64,000 nucleotides of DNA, taken from positions 558,001 to 622,000 of the forward strand of contig JBAJFE010000004.1 in the NCBI GenBank assembly GCA_037903355.1, written 5' to 3'. This stretch comes from Trichuris trichiura. Its lineage: Eukaryota; Nematoda; Enoplea; Trichinellida; Trichuridae. A model generated the notes under the pieces. That model had not been told where the DNA came from. It made no database searches and saw nothing but the letters and a program-made list of their open reading frames with translations. Shown here piece after piece: positions 23,761 to 36,908 of the stretch (positions are counted from its first letter, which is position 1; every line of letters begins with the position of its first letter). The translations under genes were made by a program, and so were the position numbers.

Positions 23761-26700
23761 TCGCTGCACTGCATGTCTGCTGGTGAGGAGCAGCATCGTT
23801 TGACGATGCGTTCAGCGAAGGTATGTACTCTTGTTCCAAAGGCCGTGAATATTATTTGCACGCGAGATCACGTGGCGCAGATTTAAAGATAGGCAATGAT
23901 AGAATCTTTGACCACTAGCTGTAGCTTCCCTGCAGAGCCAGTAAGTGAAATGCTGTTACACGTTTAAACAGAAAAGAGCTTTATAACTCCTTCGTGCTAA
24001 TCTTGATCGTGTAGCCTGAAATCCATCGCTTATTTTTACTGTATGCAGCCTGCGAGTAAATCCATTTCTATTAATATGCGAACTAGAAATTTTGATCATT
24101 TTCAGTAAGTCAATACGTTTTTGCTTTTCGTAAGAACTTATTCCCCTTATCGTTTGTTGCGTCTAATGATCTAATGATGTATGTGCACTCCAGCCAGAGT
24201 TGTATGGAAATATACTGGATAATTGTGCCACGTCCCTCTGAGAAAACGAGGTTCAAACTAAACGAATCAATTAGGTATCTCATAGGGTTTCTAGGCTGTA
24301 ACTTCACCAGCCCCTAATCTTTCACTCCGCAGCTTTTAGTGGAATATATTTATGGAAATTTTCTTCTTTAACTTTCCTCCTTTTTTCAGCGGTTGCCAGT
24401 CATCGATAAAATAAGATTTTAAAGTCCGTAGCTCCCTTTGCTTTTCGTGGCGCCTTCGTTGTAGGCATCATCTGACTGTCAATGTTATACGCGGTTTAGG
24501 AAATTTCGTTCTCGATTTTTTTCAGTGCATAATAAGAGTTTCGTAGTCTGCACGAACGTCAATGTCATTACCGCGTCGGGCCCTCTATTCCACCCATGAT
24601 ACGTGCTGACGAAAGTTCAATTACAGGCTTTTTGTGCAGCAAGGCAGCGTTATCATTTCAGCAGTAAGAGGGCGTTTATGGTTTCTTTCTGAAAATGCTT
24701 ACAGGTTGCTTTGTTCGTGAACGTTCATTGTTGTTGGCCGGCCCACATCCGCTGCGGCACTTCATCAGCACCCATTAATTCTTTATGCGTCACTGCTTTC
24801 AGCCTTTCTTGGCGAAATAAGCCGAGCGCATTTAGACTTTGATGGGGCGAATTCAGTACTAAATACAAAATAGATTTTTCGTAATAAGGGTGAAAGCGGT
24901 TATGTTTTCAAAATAGTGCTAATTTGTCTGGAATTGATTCCGTGGTGCCTCCGCATTGCTCATTGTTATTCCTTGCAGTTAAGGTGCACTCTGCTTGGGG
25001 CGTGATCGTAATTCCAAAGCAAACCCAGCAAGTAAAAGGTATTTGTACACGGAAATGGGGTACTCGTGAGAGTGATGTATCCAATCGTGTGCTTTACATG
25101 TAGCTGACAGAAACTGACCCATGAAAGAACTATTAGTTTTATCGGATGTTTGCTTGGTAGTGCCGCGGCATCTTTGAGCAACCGAAGACTACTTGCACGT
25201 AAGTATCAGCACCTTTGTTAATACTGTTATCTTCAAATGTAAGATCGGGCGGTATGTATAACTCGCAAAAAACGATTGCGCGCATGGCTACTATGCGAAG
25301 TATAGGTTTCAGTATGTTGCTATTTCAGAAATGCGAGTTTACACTAAAGTTTTCTCGTTACTCTCATAAGCTACGCGGAAGTAGGGAAATGCCTTGTTGT
25401 TAAAATTTTCTTGAAATCTTGAGGACAAACTTGTACGTAACGTTGGTAACAGCTGTTCCTTTATAAATAACCCCGCGTTCGCTCATTTGAAAATGTAGCT
25501 TTTTCAAAGACTTCTTGAAGCACTGTAATTCTTTTACGAAATGCCCAATTGTTTATATATCCACTTGTACAAAGCTTTAGGGAACAAAAGTATGCTGAAA
25601 GCTTGTTCCAACTGGATTTCTAGCAAAGCTACATTTCCGTTAAAGCTTAGGATGTATTTTTTTCTTTAAGCTATGGAGACTGAAATTAAGCGCGTTTGCT
25701 GTTGTTACTTCGTCCTGGAAAGCATAACCGACATTATCAAACTATCTCGATTGATGATGCATGCCCAAACACCTGATGGTCGTTTCGGTTTTTTGGATCT
25801 CAGCTGTCGATGCTCGTTCAGCTGTCGCGCTCGCGATTACATCACTGTTTCCTCGAGGTGGGCAATTAGCTGCAGCTCGAGTATGTAAGATTGATAATAA
25901 AGGGATTATACAAAGTTACTGCTTTTTCAGGTAACCACTGCGAGCAATCATTGCTTCGTAATTCGAATTCACTTTCTTTAGTTAGCGATTTGCGCATCAT
26001 TACTTTGTCCGGTCTTTGCGTTTAAGTGGTTTGCGGAAATAAGCTGTTTTGAGTTTGTTTACTTTGATTTTTAAAATGTGCCAAAGGCAGCTACGAAACT
26101 CGCGGTGTGTTTGTTCCATTGCGGCGGGTAAAGTCCCATCTTCGCATGCAAATTTTACGTGAACCGATTAGAGTTTAGTTTAAGCTTGTTTCTGGCCAGA
26201 TGCATTGGGGGACAAAACGAAAATAAGCGTGGGAACTGTTGATCTTGAAAAGACAAGTTTCGAAATTAGTTTCTTATTTTTAGCGGCGACTGAGGTTAAG
26301 TAATGATGCATTTTCATTTGTTATCGCCTTATATGGTTTCTCGAAATGGCAATTTCAGTTGTCTCGCGTGTATTCGTTTGATTTGTTCGTTTTTTGAGCC
26401 CATATTCCAGTTTAAGACTGACAAATATCTCCTAGAGCAAAAGAAGCATATTTAGCCGTTTCTCTGCTATCGTTTTTTACCTCTCGTTGTTCCAGTACTA
26501 AAAGAAAGGTGTGCACAATACATACGGCGCCCAATGCTTTTTCTGTTGATTGCATAAGATCTTTAAGAATCCTCTGATAGTCTTTTCCCACCCAGGATGA
26601 TTGCATGGCTATTCAAGCTTCTGGAGAATGCAATAGTTATTTGTTTCAAAATCTAACATTCTCAGCCAAGTTGCTGTAAGCAATTCACTTGTAGATGTCA

Positions 26701-29700
26701 AGGTGGATTTCAACTTCACATCAGTCCCCCTTAAAGGGAAAGAATTTTCATGATTGTTGATTGCGCTGACCTAGCTGCATTTCCCAACTCTGACAAGCGG
26801 TTCATTTCTCCAACAGCAGCAATAACGACGCATGGTTTGGTAGGGACCCAATGTTGACTTTACTAATATCATACGCTCACGCAAGAAGAGTTTAAATTGT
26901 TATGAGCCCTAATTGAAGCTCTGCGCCTTGACTAAGCTGAGCAAGAAAGTAGATTTATATATCATCAGCATGAAAAATGATGAACTGGTATTGTTAACCT
27001 AAACTTGTATGTCTGCCAAGTGCAGTAAGATCGATTCTCTATAGAATGGACATCCTTGATCCTCCTTAGAGTTTAATTGCAGTCACTAAGTTGTTTGATA
27101 TATTCTTGCTTTGTTGAAGTCCATGAAATTGATTGCCTCATTAGCGAAGTGGGGGGTACATCCATTTTGGGCGATGGAATATTCAGGTCGTTATTCAACG
27201 CAGCCTCCATGAACAATTATGTCATGCTCAATTAAAAAATACGAGACGAATCCGTAAACGGAATGCTTTCAGTCTGTAGCATGTTTATTACGGTCACCTT
27301 TCCGATCGCTTAATTGGTGGAAAGAGCAAACTTGACTTATCTTCATTACCCTGCATGGTTAGCGCCTATCTTTATTGTCCTGGTCGTAAGTAGTTCAACG
27401 AAATAAATGCCGTACGAGCAAATGAATGAGAATTTATTGGTATTAGTAAAACGTCACGGCAGCGTGTTGTTTTTGTATCTTCAGACTTGGAAACTATTAA
27501 TACCTTGTTCTATCGCTGTCTATGCATTGAGGCTACTTTGGTGGCATAACTTTTTTCCCTTTTCCACCGAGGAGGTTTAATTTTGTAATGGCGTTATTGT
27601 AATTGTTTTAGCTTTCAATTCAGCCGTGCTAGCATCGATTTATGTAATTTGCTACCTTTAAGAGATAGAGAGCAACTGTTATTTTCGAATGAACAAAATG
27701 GACGGATGCAAATAAATGAAGGTCGATAGACAATTATTTCCGTCGTTTCGTTCTCCAAATGGAAGTTTAGACCAATCTCCGCGCTGGTGTGAAGCAACCG
27801 ATTATGAGCGTAGCCCTTCAATAGGTTGATTCTATTTTTGGCCTTTATCAACGCTAATGGTGAAACAGGCGACTTGGAAAAGTTGATTATTCGCCCTCTT
27901 TTTTCGTTTGAAAAAAACATTGGCACGCGAAAGGCAATTTGCGCAGGTACTGCGGCGGAATAAAAAGTGTGATGCTCGCGGGAAGCGGGAGCTGCCGCTA
28001 AGCACGCATTATTCATTTTGGTCAATTTTTTCATCACTTCCGTTTGACTTTTCCTTTTCGATTGCGAATCAATTGGCGGCAATGCGTGACCGTTTGGTTT
28101 ATGCTCGCCTGCCGAGCTCCCTCGGTCAAATATGACGGTTCGATTTCTCTTAAGAGCTCAACTTTTTAAGCAAGCTCTATTTCGTTAGCTGACTTTTCAG
28201 CGATGGATATTTCATGTTCATGTTGGCATTTCGTCGCTGCATACGTTTATGTCAACTTTTAAAAAAGTTAATTTGCATAACCCAAGTTTCTTGTTAATCC
28301 CTCTTTTTGAGAGTAAATAATGGCGCCCCTTTGATATTCTGTTCCTAAGTATTGTGTAAGAATTTGCTCATTTTGTTCGAACTTGATGGCGACCCTTCGG
28401 TGATTCAATGAAGCATTAGCTTACGGTAATGGATACTATCATCCTCGGTGCAGTCTTTCATTCTTCATTCAGTCTTGTCGTTTTCTTATCAGCTGTCACT
28501 TTTCCGTCCGCTGATAATACGAGAAGTCACGATCCCATTGACTGAACAATTGGGTTTGAATGTGAACTTTTTAATTTTTTGCCATTTTCCGATCGCATTG
28601 CAGTTGTAATTTTTCATCAAAAACTCGCTTGATTATGGAGCTTTTGTGGAAGGCCATTTGACATTCATTTAATTGTGAAATTATGTCAATTCAACTGCTC
28701 ATTTGTGTCAATTGACGTCGTTGGCTTTCATTAAAACACAGGACAAATCGACATGCATTCAATAACGCGCTATTACATTGCGCGGGTCTTCAATTAAAAT
28801 TCCGTGATGCATTGCGTTTTCATAAAAGCACATGAGCAACTTTAAGCCTCTGCCGTTTGCCCCACTATCTCATGGCGCCACAACCGACTGCTTATTCGGT
28901 GTATTACGTTTATTCTGCTTCCTCTTATTCTTGACTTTGACAACTTTACGCTGCCGCTGTGAAGATAGGTATATGAGGATAATGTTATAAAAGCGGTATA
29001 TGCTACTACAGTTTTCCTTCCACTGCTATCGAAGTGATATATTTCATAATTAACTTTTGCTGTAACGGCGTCATTAAGGCCTTTTGTGTGAGTACTTTGC
29101 GGTTGCCAACTTTTATAGTCTGTCTGCGAGTTTATTTTGGCTATTTTGTCCGCAATAACTATTTTTCGCTGCTGGCTTATTCGATCGCTATTTTTTTAAA
29201 AAAGAATAGCTTCGTTGCGCGACCATACGTTTTGCAAAAGGCATTTTTGTAAAAATCGGCTTTTTGGCTTATCTCTAAATGTTCAAATTCACTTGCTTAG
29301 CTTTTGTATTTTTTATTTTCTTTTAGATGCTTACATAAATCTTGGTAGAAGCGTATTTTTGTATGGCATTAATGATTTGCAACCTGCAAATGGTGTTCGT
29401 TATTGCGGGTAACCTAATTGCTTATTGGATTTAATAGGGCTGAGCTGACCTTTCTTCTCGAAGCAATTTAATCTTTTCATGGGGTCGGTTTAGGTGAAAT
29501 TTCATCAACTTGCGCAAAGTGTCTTCTTAACGACGATTTGCTTTTTGCGGGCTGAAGGGGAATTCACCTTTCTTTTCCGCTTAAGCTTATTTGTCATTCA
29601 GTTTCTAGACTTTAATTATTAGAAGATGAGGAAGCTGCGGTTCCAATAGCAGCCGGAATTGAGTCATCCGAACGAATTTAATTTCCTTAACAAAACCGCT

Positions 29701-30232
29701 ATTAGTTGCTAAAGCCTGAAGCATGTACAAAGGTTCTCAAGGAGCAATGAGCTTCTGGTAGACTGACTGGCAAATCAATATTTTCGTGTTGAGCAACTGC
29801 TTTCTTTCTTAAACAGCCAAGGCCTCCGTGTTGCTGCTCTTCATTAGTCCTTTGCTTAGTTTGTCTACGCTTTACCATATTTGAACTGCCCATTTATTAA
29901 TAGAATGCCTGTCGTGTGTAGTTATTTTCCAAGTACACTTTTTTACTGTCACGCAAAGATGAGCCGACTGAATAATTTGTAAATTGAAGCGTACTTTTGG
30001 AACTCGAGCCTTTTAGTCATGCTTTAACTGACCATGATCACTTTACGTAGCAAATTCTTTTCGCCCTCTTTGTTCAACAGTTCGCTTACCAATCGATTCA
30101 TTAAAGGTAGTGTTAATTCAGAAAAATACTTTTTAAACCTGAAGTTTTCAGTTCTCAGCTTCGACCCGCCGCTTAAGCTGTCGTAACGCAATAGAGAATC
30201 TTTTGCGGTTGACCACTGTGGGCTGCTGGAAA

Positions 30233-30283
30233 TCGAGACCGAAAGCTCTGGGCTTAAAAATTATTTATCTGAATGGGCGCCAC
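30233..30283. repeat. Solo degenerate foldback arm (copy F)
   Basis: GACCGAAAGCTCTGGGCTTA followed about 16 bases on by TCTGAATGG resembles the right arm and flank of copy E (GGGCTTAG ... CCTGAATGG, near 54855-54890). No matching left arm lies nearby, so it appears to be a decayed half-element. Confidence 0.35.
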
Positions 30284-33122
30284 GATAAATAAAAGCTACG
30301 CTAAAAAGCTCTATCAACCCGTTATTACGAAGTGCTATGCGACCAAAGTTGGGAGCATAATCATAAATAAGGATTCCATTGGCCACATGTGATGCGATGA
30401 TCGATTCGGGTCGGAATTTTATTGTCTTTGCAGCTGGCTATCAAGCGTAATCTTAAGTGAACATTTTTTCTTGAATTTTTGTGTCTTCATTTTTTAGTCC
30501 GCTTAGGCTATTTTGACAGTAAATACCATATTTTTCACGAACTTCGAGTAAGCTTTTTCTTAGCGCTTTCCCGCCTTTGCTCTCGGTACTTAGCGTCTAC
30601 GTGCAATACGAAGTTATCCTGAGATGGATATTTTTTATTTTGTGAGTTAATCGTTTTCTCAAAAAGTTAAATTTTCAGATTTTGTTCAAGTGATCTATGC
30701 TTGCAGGTGGCACTTTTACATGCTTTAATTTTTTGCTGCATTTATGCCCACTTTTATTTTTCATTTTTCTTGTACAACGGAAGGGCTAGTTGTGCTCGAT
30801 GTAACGAGCGAATGGAGTGCTTTAACTAAATTTAATACAGTTACCAACGATCGCTTGTTTTTATACAGGAATTCAAGAGGACGTTCAGCTTTCCAGCACT
30901 TCGTCGGTTGTCACGAAGTCCTCCTATTCTAACCAGCTTGTCAATCAAGCGCAATGACATGTTTTTCACTTCCATTTGCGGGAATTGTCAGTTCGTAAAA
31001 ATTCTGACATTCTGGCTGTAGCCTCATTATGTAATTAACCCAGAATTGGAAAGCAGAATAATTTCTGATAGAAACAAATTTTTCTGTCATAGTTAAAACA
31101 ATCTATAGCGAAGGCAAGGAGCACCTTTTTTGAGCGGTCGTTTTCTCTGACAGTGTAATGAAACTTATGGAACTTCATCTTTTAGACGTTCCCAGTAATT
31201 TGATATTGTTATTTCATAACCTGATGTGGAGGATTTTTTAAATGCTTATTAAAAGAAGCAGCGTTCATTCAATTCGATCCATTTCTTTGCTAATAGCAAA
31301 AGCTAGTCATTGTTTCATGAGCTGAGAATGAGTACGCAATACATTATCCGTTTGGCAGCTTTATTACTTCCACCTATTGTTAAAGTCACTAATGTTGTTA
31401 GCAGTGTAATCATGCCGCCGTAGGTGAGGCTGCGAATTGTTCAGCCAAACAAAGATTGCGCAGTTTTCTTCATGGCCGGCAGAGCAGTTGATTCGGCAAA
31501 TGTTTTCGCGGACGACCATCCGTTCTAGGCGCTAAGCGAATTGACACGCAATACTAAAAGCGGCAGTCTAAGCTGAGGCACTCAAACGGAAATGTCGTGC
31601 TTCGTTTCCTTTATTTTCTTCATTGACTCGTGGCACCGTTTCAGTTTTGTTCATCGGTAATCATTGTGTTCCACATTGTTGCACGTTCTCAGAGGCAGCA
31701 CAACGGTCCGCAGGTCTTGCTCGCTAATCGAATTTCTCGATGAATACAAGTACGAGGTCGCTTGATGACCACCTTTCCGGCACGCGCTCAAGGCTAAGTT
31801 GTTGATTTGTTCAGTCTGCTGAGAATTGCTACAATGAGTAAGATCATTCCCTAATCTAGTTTTTTGTTTTTGAAATTGTGCCCTGAAAATCGTATTACTG
31901 TAGTTTGATTGCCCATTAGGCAAAAGGAACGTTGCGCGTTCGATTTCTAAATATAGCATTAATTATGTACGTAAGCAAGTAAGCTCGCATGAGCATTAAG
32001 TTTTCTGTTGCCTTGAAAAAAAACTAAAATAAGTTGAGTAATCTGAATACATTTTTTATTCCATTATGAACGGTAGGATTGAGAAGCTGTAGCATACTTT
32101 TTTCCCCCATTGTTTTGCTGAATTTGTTTGGAGTATGCTCCTAATATTTCGTTGGATCTCATGATTCCACTCAGGTTTACTCAATTTGTTCGACGCCGCT
32201 TTGGCAGACTAGTTTCATTTAAGGGAGTTGATGAAGCAGAAATTTAAGTTCATAGTCGCGTGATTGATTTTTCTGAAGCGCACAGGTGTGGTAAGCATAT
32301 TTGCTTTAATATTGTCATCCTGCAGAGCAGCGTTTACGAATTCCGATTATCATATCTGATTCATATCCAAAATGGGTGCAAAAAAAGTAGAAAAGGCCGA
32401 GGGAGATTGAATCACTTAAATTTCAAGACTTTAATTAAACGTTTCTAACACATAGAAAAACGCTCCTCTTGAAAAATTGAGTTTTAAATTTTTCTTAGAC
32501 TTAATTCAGTTGCAGCATGTAGCGACATATATGTATATGTTAGAGTCAGGGATGTTTGGTATATGATGCTTTACTGTCGCACTAAAGCTTACCATACAGT
32601 TTTTCTGTTTTATGTAAAGAGATTTAACTTTTTATTTGAATGGCGTCTTTTTCTGCCAAGCTGAACTTTTTCCGCTTCACGCACTGTCGACAATTTTTGT
32701 AAAAAGACCCGTTCTCCTTAAAAAGCAAATGAATTCGAGGAAGGTGGATTCTACTGCGTTTCGTCGTTTATTACGAACGTTATTAACCGTTAGCGCATAT
32801 TAGGAACTGAAGAAGAGATTATGAAGGCTTCACTTCAGCGTATTTAATTTTTCCAAGCTAGCAGTGGCGTCGTATTTGTATCTGCTTAATAGAAGAACTG
32901 TTTATCGGAAACTGCGTAGTTTTAAAAGAGTGCATTTTAATGGGTCGATATTGTTTCATTTTCCAATTTCAAGTTTTAAGGATGATCTTTGAAAGCAAAA
33001 GGAAACAGTATCGATCCATTAAATGAGCTCTTCCTTTTAAAGAAAGCTTTTGCGCAGTAATACTCCCCGGAACCGTCGCTAAAGTTGCTTCATGATCGTA
33101 CGACTTTATAGGATGACATTCC

Positions 33123-35803
33123 ATGGATATACCAATTGAAGACGAATTTTTTACTGCCTTAACCCATCTTGAAGAGGCGGCAGACGAAGCGGCGGGAAGC
33201 GAAGATGTTAAGGAGTTGAACCATTGGGCTGGCCAAGAAGCAAGTCGACCTTTCGATTTAGCTGGAAACTATTTCCACCATCGTTGGCATCCTAATTATT
33301 TGCAGCCTTTGTACGTCGCTCCTAAGCCGAAAAACCGTGCCGTTTCTGTTACGTTGACGATAGTAAGAAGTCTTTATCGCGCTTCGCTATGCCTTGTCCT
33401 TATCCTGTTGTTTGCTTGTTTTACCTTACTGGCATGTCCGGTCAGGTTTGTTTTTTATGCTCTTAGGCATTGTACCCAAATACCTTTCTTTAATCCTACC
33501 TTTCGGCGCACCCATTGCGACCCCCTTTGGCCTTTCTTCAAACCTTCAGATATTCACTTGCCTCGCTCCGAGCCGAGCTCACCCAGGAGCAACATAAATT
33601 TTTCTTTCTATCTGCTGTCTCTTATTCTGGAAGGGCGTGAAGATTTAAAAGAGCTACAATATATCCTTCAGCACCGCGTTCGGGGCCGTACAACCAGTCA
33701 GTCATTGAACAATTCCAGTTCTGTGAGGCTTCAACCACCATGGCTAACTTTCGCTGACCAAGCGAAGTGTGGAGGACAAACTTCCGACGATGATTTTGAG
33801 CAGACTTTAAATACCCTTTTGCTCAACTGCCAGCCTCATGCAAGTGCATCCCGCGCTTACCTGTCCCAGTGTCGCTCAAATATGGCTTGCCTGAATATCA
33901 TGATACAGTCAACGTGGTCGGACCGTGGTTTTTGCCCGCTAAAGTTGCTGTCCAAAATTGTAGACAACCCAAGCAAGGGAACCGTTGCAATAGAGCCTAA
34001 ATTAGTTGTTATTCTGCCTTGTCCTTTTGGCAATTGCTGGACAAGAGCCATTAAGCTGATTTGCTCAATGCACGATATTTTGTCCGGACCAGCATCGCTG
34101 CTAGGTGCAACATTGGAGCGGAGGAAACCGGTATGGAATGATGCAATAAAGTGAGTTGTTATTTCTCCCTATTGTTCATTTTCGTCCTATAGCTGACCTC
34201 CCATTTTGAATTTGGAAATTTAGCTTATGTCGGTTACTTCAAAAGACGGTATAGATTTTATGGAATAGTTTCTTAACATGACGAGATCTCTTTTCTTAGC
34301 TAAAGCCGCGCTCTATTTTACGCGTCTAATTCTTGCCTTTCTTCAATACATGCTGCATGCAACGTCTTTTGCGTAGAAATTTTTAGTTTTACTGTTTCCA
34401 CGAAATGTGTTGTTTCACGTGACTCCGCTCAACGTTTCTTATGTTTCCAATGTGTGCCAGTTATGTAAGGTCCAATCGCGTAATGTACGACTTAACAGTT
34501 ACCATATTTTTTGCGCCACCGTTCAAAGGCTTTTACTTACTAGTTGTGCTTACCAGTGCATTAAAATAGGTTAAAGAGTGTCAGGCAGGCAAAACCAAAA
34601 AGAACCGCAGAAAGTTGGCGCATCGCTTTTACAAAGGTGGCTAACATGGATCACCTGCTGAAGGCGTGCCGCCTGCTTCGTTGCAATGTTCAAGAATTAC
34701 TGTTATCATTGCTAGGTGGTACTTTGCGCAGGTATTTCCGAGAAATGGGAATATGCTGCCCACCGCCAATAACCAGTACTTTGTTGGTTGACAACAAGCA
34801 CAAGTCGGTTGAAAATTCCACCTGTGAATGTGGCGGAACGCTCGTTCCTTTGAAACTGCCCGTAGATGTTGATGGAGTAATCCCGCGTGTGTGGGAAGCT
34901 CAAGAGCGCCTCTGCCGTTCGCTGGAATCTGCTTTTCCCGAAGCTAGTTGGCTATTCGCCAATGCTATTTCCGCTCTTCTGCCAACGCCTATTGCCCAAA
35001 GAATTGTTGGTGCTCTTTACGGTGCGTCTGACGGCATTATCACTTTTCTGAAGGTTCATCGAAACTTACGTTTATGCAAAAGGAACATACGAGCGTTGCT
35101 TGTTTTTCCCATTCCAGACGTAACGCCTCAGTCGAACTTGAAGTTCGCTTGTACCTTCACGGTACATAGTTGGGATGTGTACATCAGTCTGAGTGTCAGC
35201 GTTATGCATTTTCACAAGCCCAATCTACTAGCAGATTATATGGAAGAAGAAGTTGACCTCCTCTTTCGTCAAATCGATCCGCGTCTGCTGAACTTGAATC
35301 AACCCATGACTTGGCCGTTGGGTTTTCAGCATCCGATGATGCGTTCCAAGGAGTCATTGCGTCAAAGTCAGCAGTTGGTCTCTCAGGACGACGAGTCGAT
35401 CCTGTCGCGCTCAAATCCCGAAAGCGATATAGCCGGCTCGCTGCCCACAATAGCAGAATTGGAAAATTTGCTGGTAGAAATTCGGTTCGAACTGCAGGAA
35501 CTGAAGCGAACCGTATTTCCGGATCGAGAGTCGTACGTTTCTCGGTTGACCTACATGCAATCCAAGATGGAAGCATTCCAAGATAAACTTATGAATGCGA
35601 AACGTGCAAGAAAGCTCTACAACGTTTCTGATGAGGCAGCAAGAAGACTAGAAGCTCTGGTGAACAGTTGCCAGCCAGACAGTCCAACAACATTGTCTGA
35701 GGATGGGCAATTTGTCCCGCTTGTTCGGTCGGTTCGAAAAAAGTCGAAACGAAGACGCTCTCCTACCGCTATGGAACAGTGCTTCAACGTTCAAATTTTA
35801 TGA
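33123..35803 (+). CDS. WSD1/DGAT-type acyltransferase-like membrane protein, 753 aa
   Basis: Two exons: 33123-34150 and 34570-35803, joined in phase (754 codons with stop). The N-terminal 70 residues are acidic, followed by a strong membrane helix (about residues 86-110). The block spanning the splice (AWNxxI-type linker, then CNVQELLLSLLGGTLRRYF) and the following DUF1298-like region (LVPLKLPVD, AISALLPTPIAQRIVG, FTVHSWDVYISLSVS) match the C-terminal half of wax ester synthase/DGAT enzymes. These enzymes use HHxxxDG; the aligned segment here (about residue 260, IQSTWSDRG) has no histidine, so catalysis is doubtful. A coiled-coil (ELENLLVEIRFELQELKR region) and a basic tail (RKKSKRRR) extend the C-terminus. 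Stretches with weak similarity in exon 1 may hide an unrecognised intron. Confidence 0.7.
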
Positions 35804-36908
35804 CAACCATTTGCAGGTATTTGATAGTTTCCTCACTGACTATTTGCGTAACGTAGAAGTCAGATACGTATTTAAAATAGTTCCATTCGAACGCTGACAG
35901 TTGGCCGTCGTACAGTTCGACGCGCTTGTTTTTTTGACGTGGTGACTTGTGTGGTTTGCCATTGGTTGGCCCATTGACTCCGCCGCTTCACTTCGAGATG
36001 CCAAGTTTAGATTTGAAGTTATTGGATGCTTCTGCTTTTTACCAAATAAAATTGAATTTTAGAATATTATTAGTTTGTACAGCTTTTGATTGGTCCGTAG
36101 CAACACGAATATCCATACGGCTCCTTAGTAACCCTTGTGAGTTGTGTAGGACCTGTCGCTCTTCTTTCTTTGAGCAGTTTGCTTCTCACAATGAATTGAC
36201 TTTAATTACGGAGTCCAAGTCCCGTCAAAAACGTTTATTTCTCCGGAGCTTTCAGGTCGAACGAGACCCGTCTTCAGCGGTTGTAAGTAGTAAGTGTAAC
36301 TTATAACCGCTGAAGACGAGTCTCGTTCGACCCGAAAGCTCCGGAAAAATAAACGTTTTTTGACCCGACTTGGACTCCGTAATTAAAGTCAATTCATTAT
36401 GAAAAATTATTGTCCTGTACCAAGACGCCATCTATTCAGGTTTGCTTCTGTCCTATTTCTACTCTTAAAATACCATCTTGCAAATTATGACGTCATCCTG
36501 TAAGAAAGTTTGTTGGATGTTTGAACGAAGTCGCTATACTTTATTTATCTGTGCAAAGTAGAAATGAGGGAAGTTGGAACTGTATTCTTTAGATTAGCCC
36601 ATTGTATTGAAGCTTTGTTGAGCATTTGATCGGTTGGTTTAAGTTGAAAGCTTTTTCGGTCATCATGTGATGTTCACCTTTTCCAAGTTGACGCTCAAAA
36701 TCGGGACGACATATTCTTAATACAGCACAGCGTATGAGTATTGGACATTTCTCTACAGAAAACGCTAACGCGTACCGACCCACTTGGTCTGTACGCGTGG
36801 CCGACCTTCAAAGTAGATCAGCATAATTTTGTATGATCTATTAATGCATTACCCACTTCTTTGAATCCAGGAAATTTATCATTAGGCCAAAGAGGAAGGA
36901 TGCAGACG
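35804..36908. other. Intergenic, contains foldback copy C
   Basis: No coding region is supported. The foldback element at 36177-36449 occupies a quarter of the interval. The 3' end presumably holds the promoter of the PAN/TSP1 gene at 36909. Confidence 0.5.
36177..36449. mobile_element. Foldback element, copy C, with 10-bp target duplication
   Basis: The palindrome spans 36190-36398 with arms near 95-100 nt. The asymmetric tail runs to about 36439 (ATGAAAAATTATTGTCCTG ...). The direct repeat GTTTGCTTCT is found at 36177-36186 and 36440-36449. Core boxes CTCCGGAGCTTTCAGGTC and GACCCGTCTTCAGCGGTT are shared with copies A and D. The outer arm sequence (GACTTTAATTACGGAGTCC) differs from copy A but is faithfully mirrored on the other side. 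Confidence 0.85.

Larger units (their letters stand above)
21034..33122. other. Gene-poor 12-kb stretch with palindromes
   Basis: Apart from a possible exon at 23444-23760, no frame here carries a recognisable domain or joins into an exon chain. It contains a nested palindrome near 22857-22992, foldback copy B (23230-23405), a degenerate foldback arm near 30233-30283, and otherwise AT-rich unique DNA. The longest open frame (27615-28082, minus strand) has no coding character that I can defend. Confidence 0.5.

Noticed and set aside
27615..28082. Minus-strand 155-codon ORF in the gene-poor stretch
   Set aside because: No domain, no splice partners, AT-driven amino-acid mix; likely random.
31651..31959. 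Minus-strand 102-codon ORF
   Set aside because: No family resemblance or exon chain; composition not coding-like.
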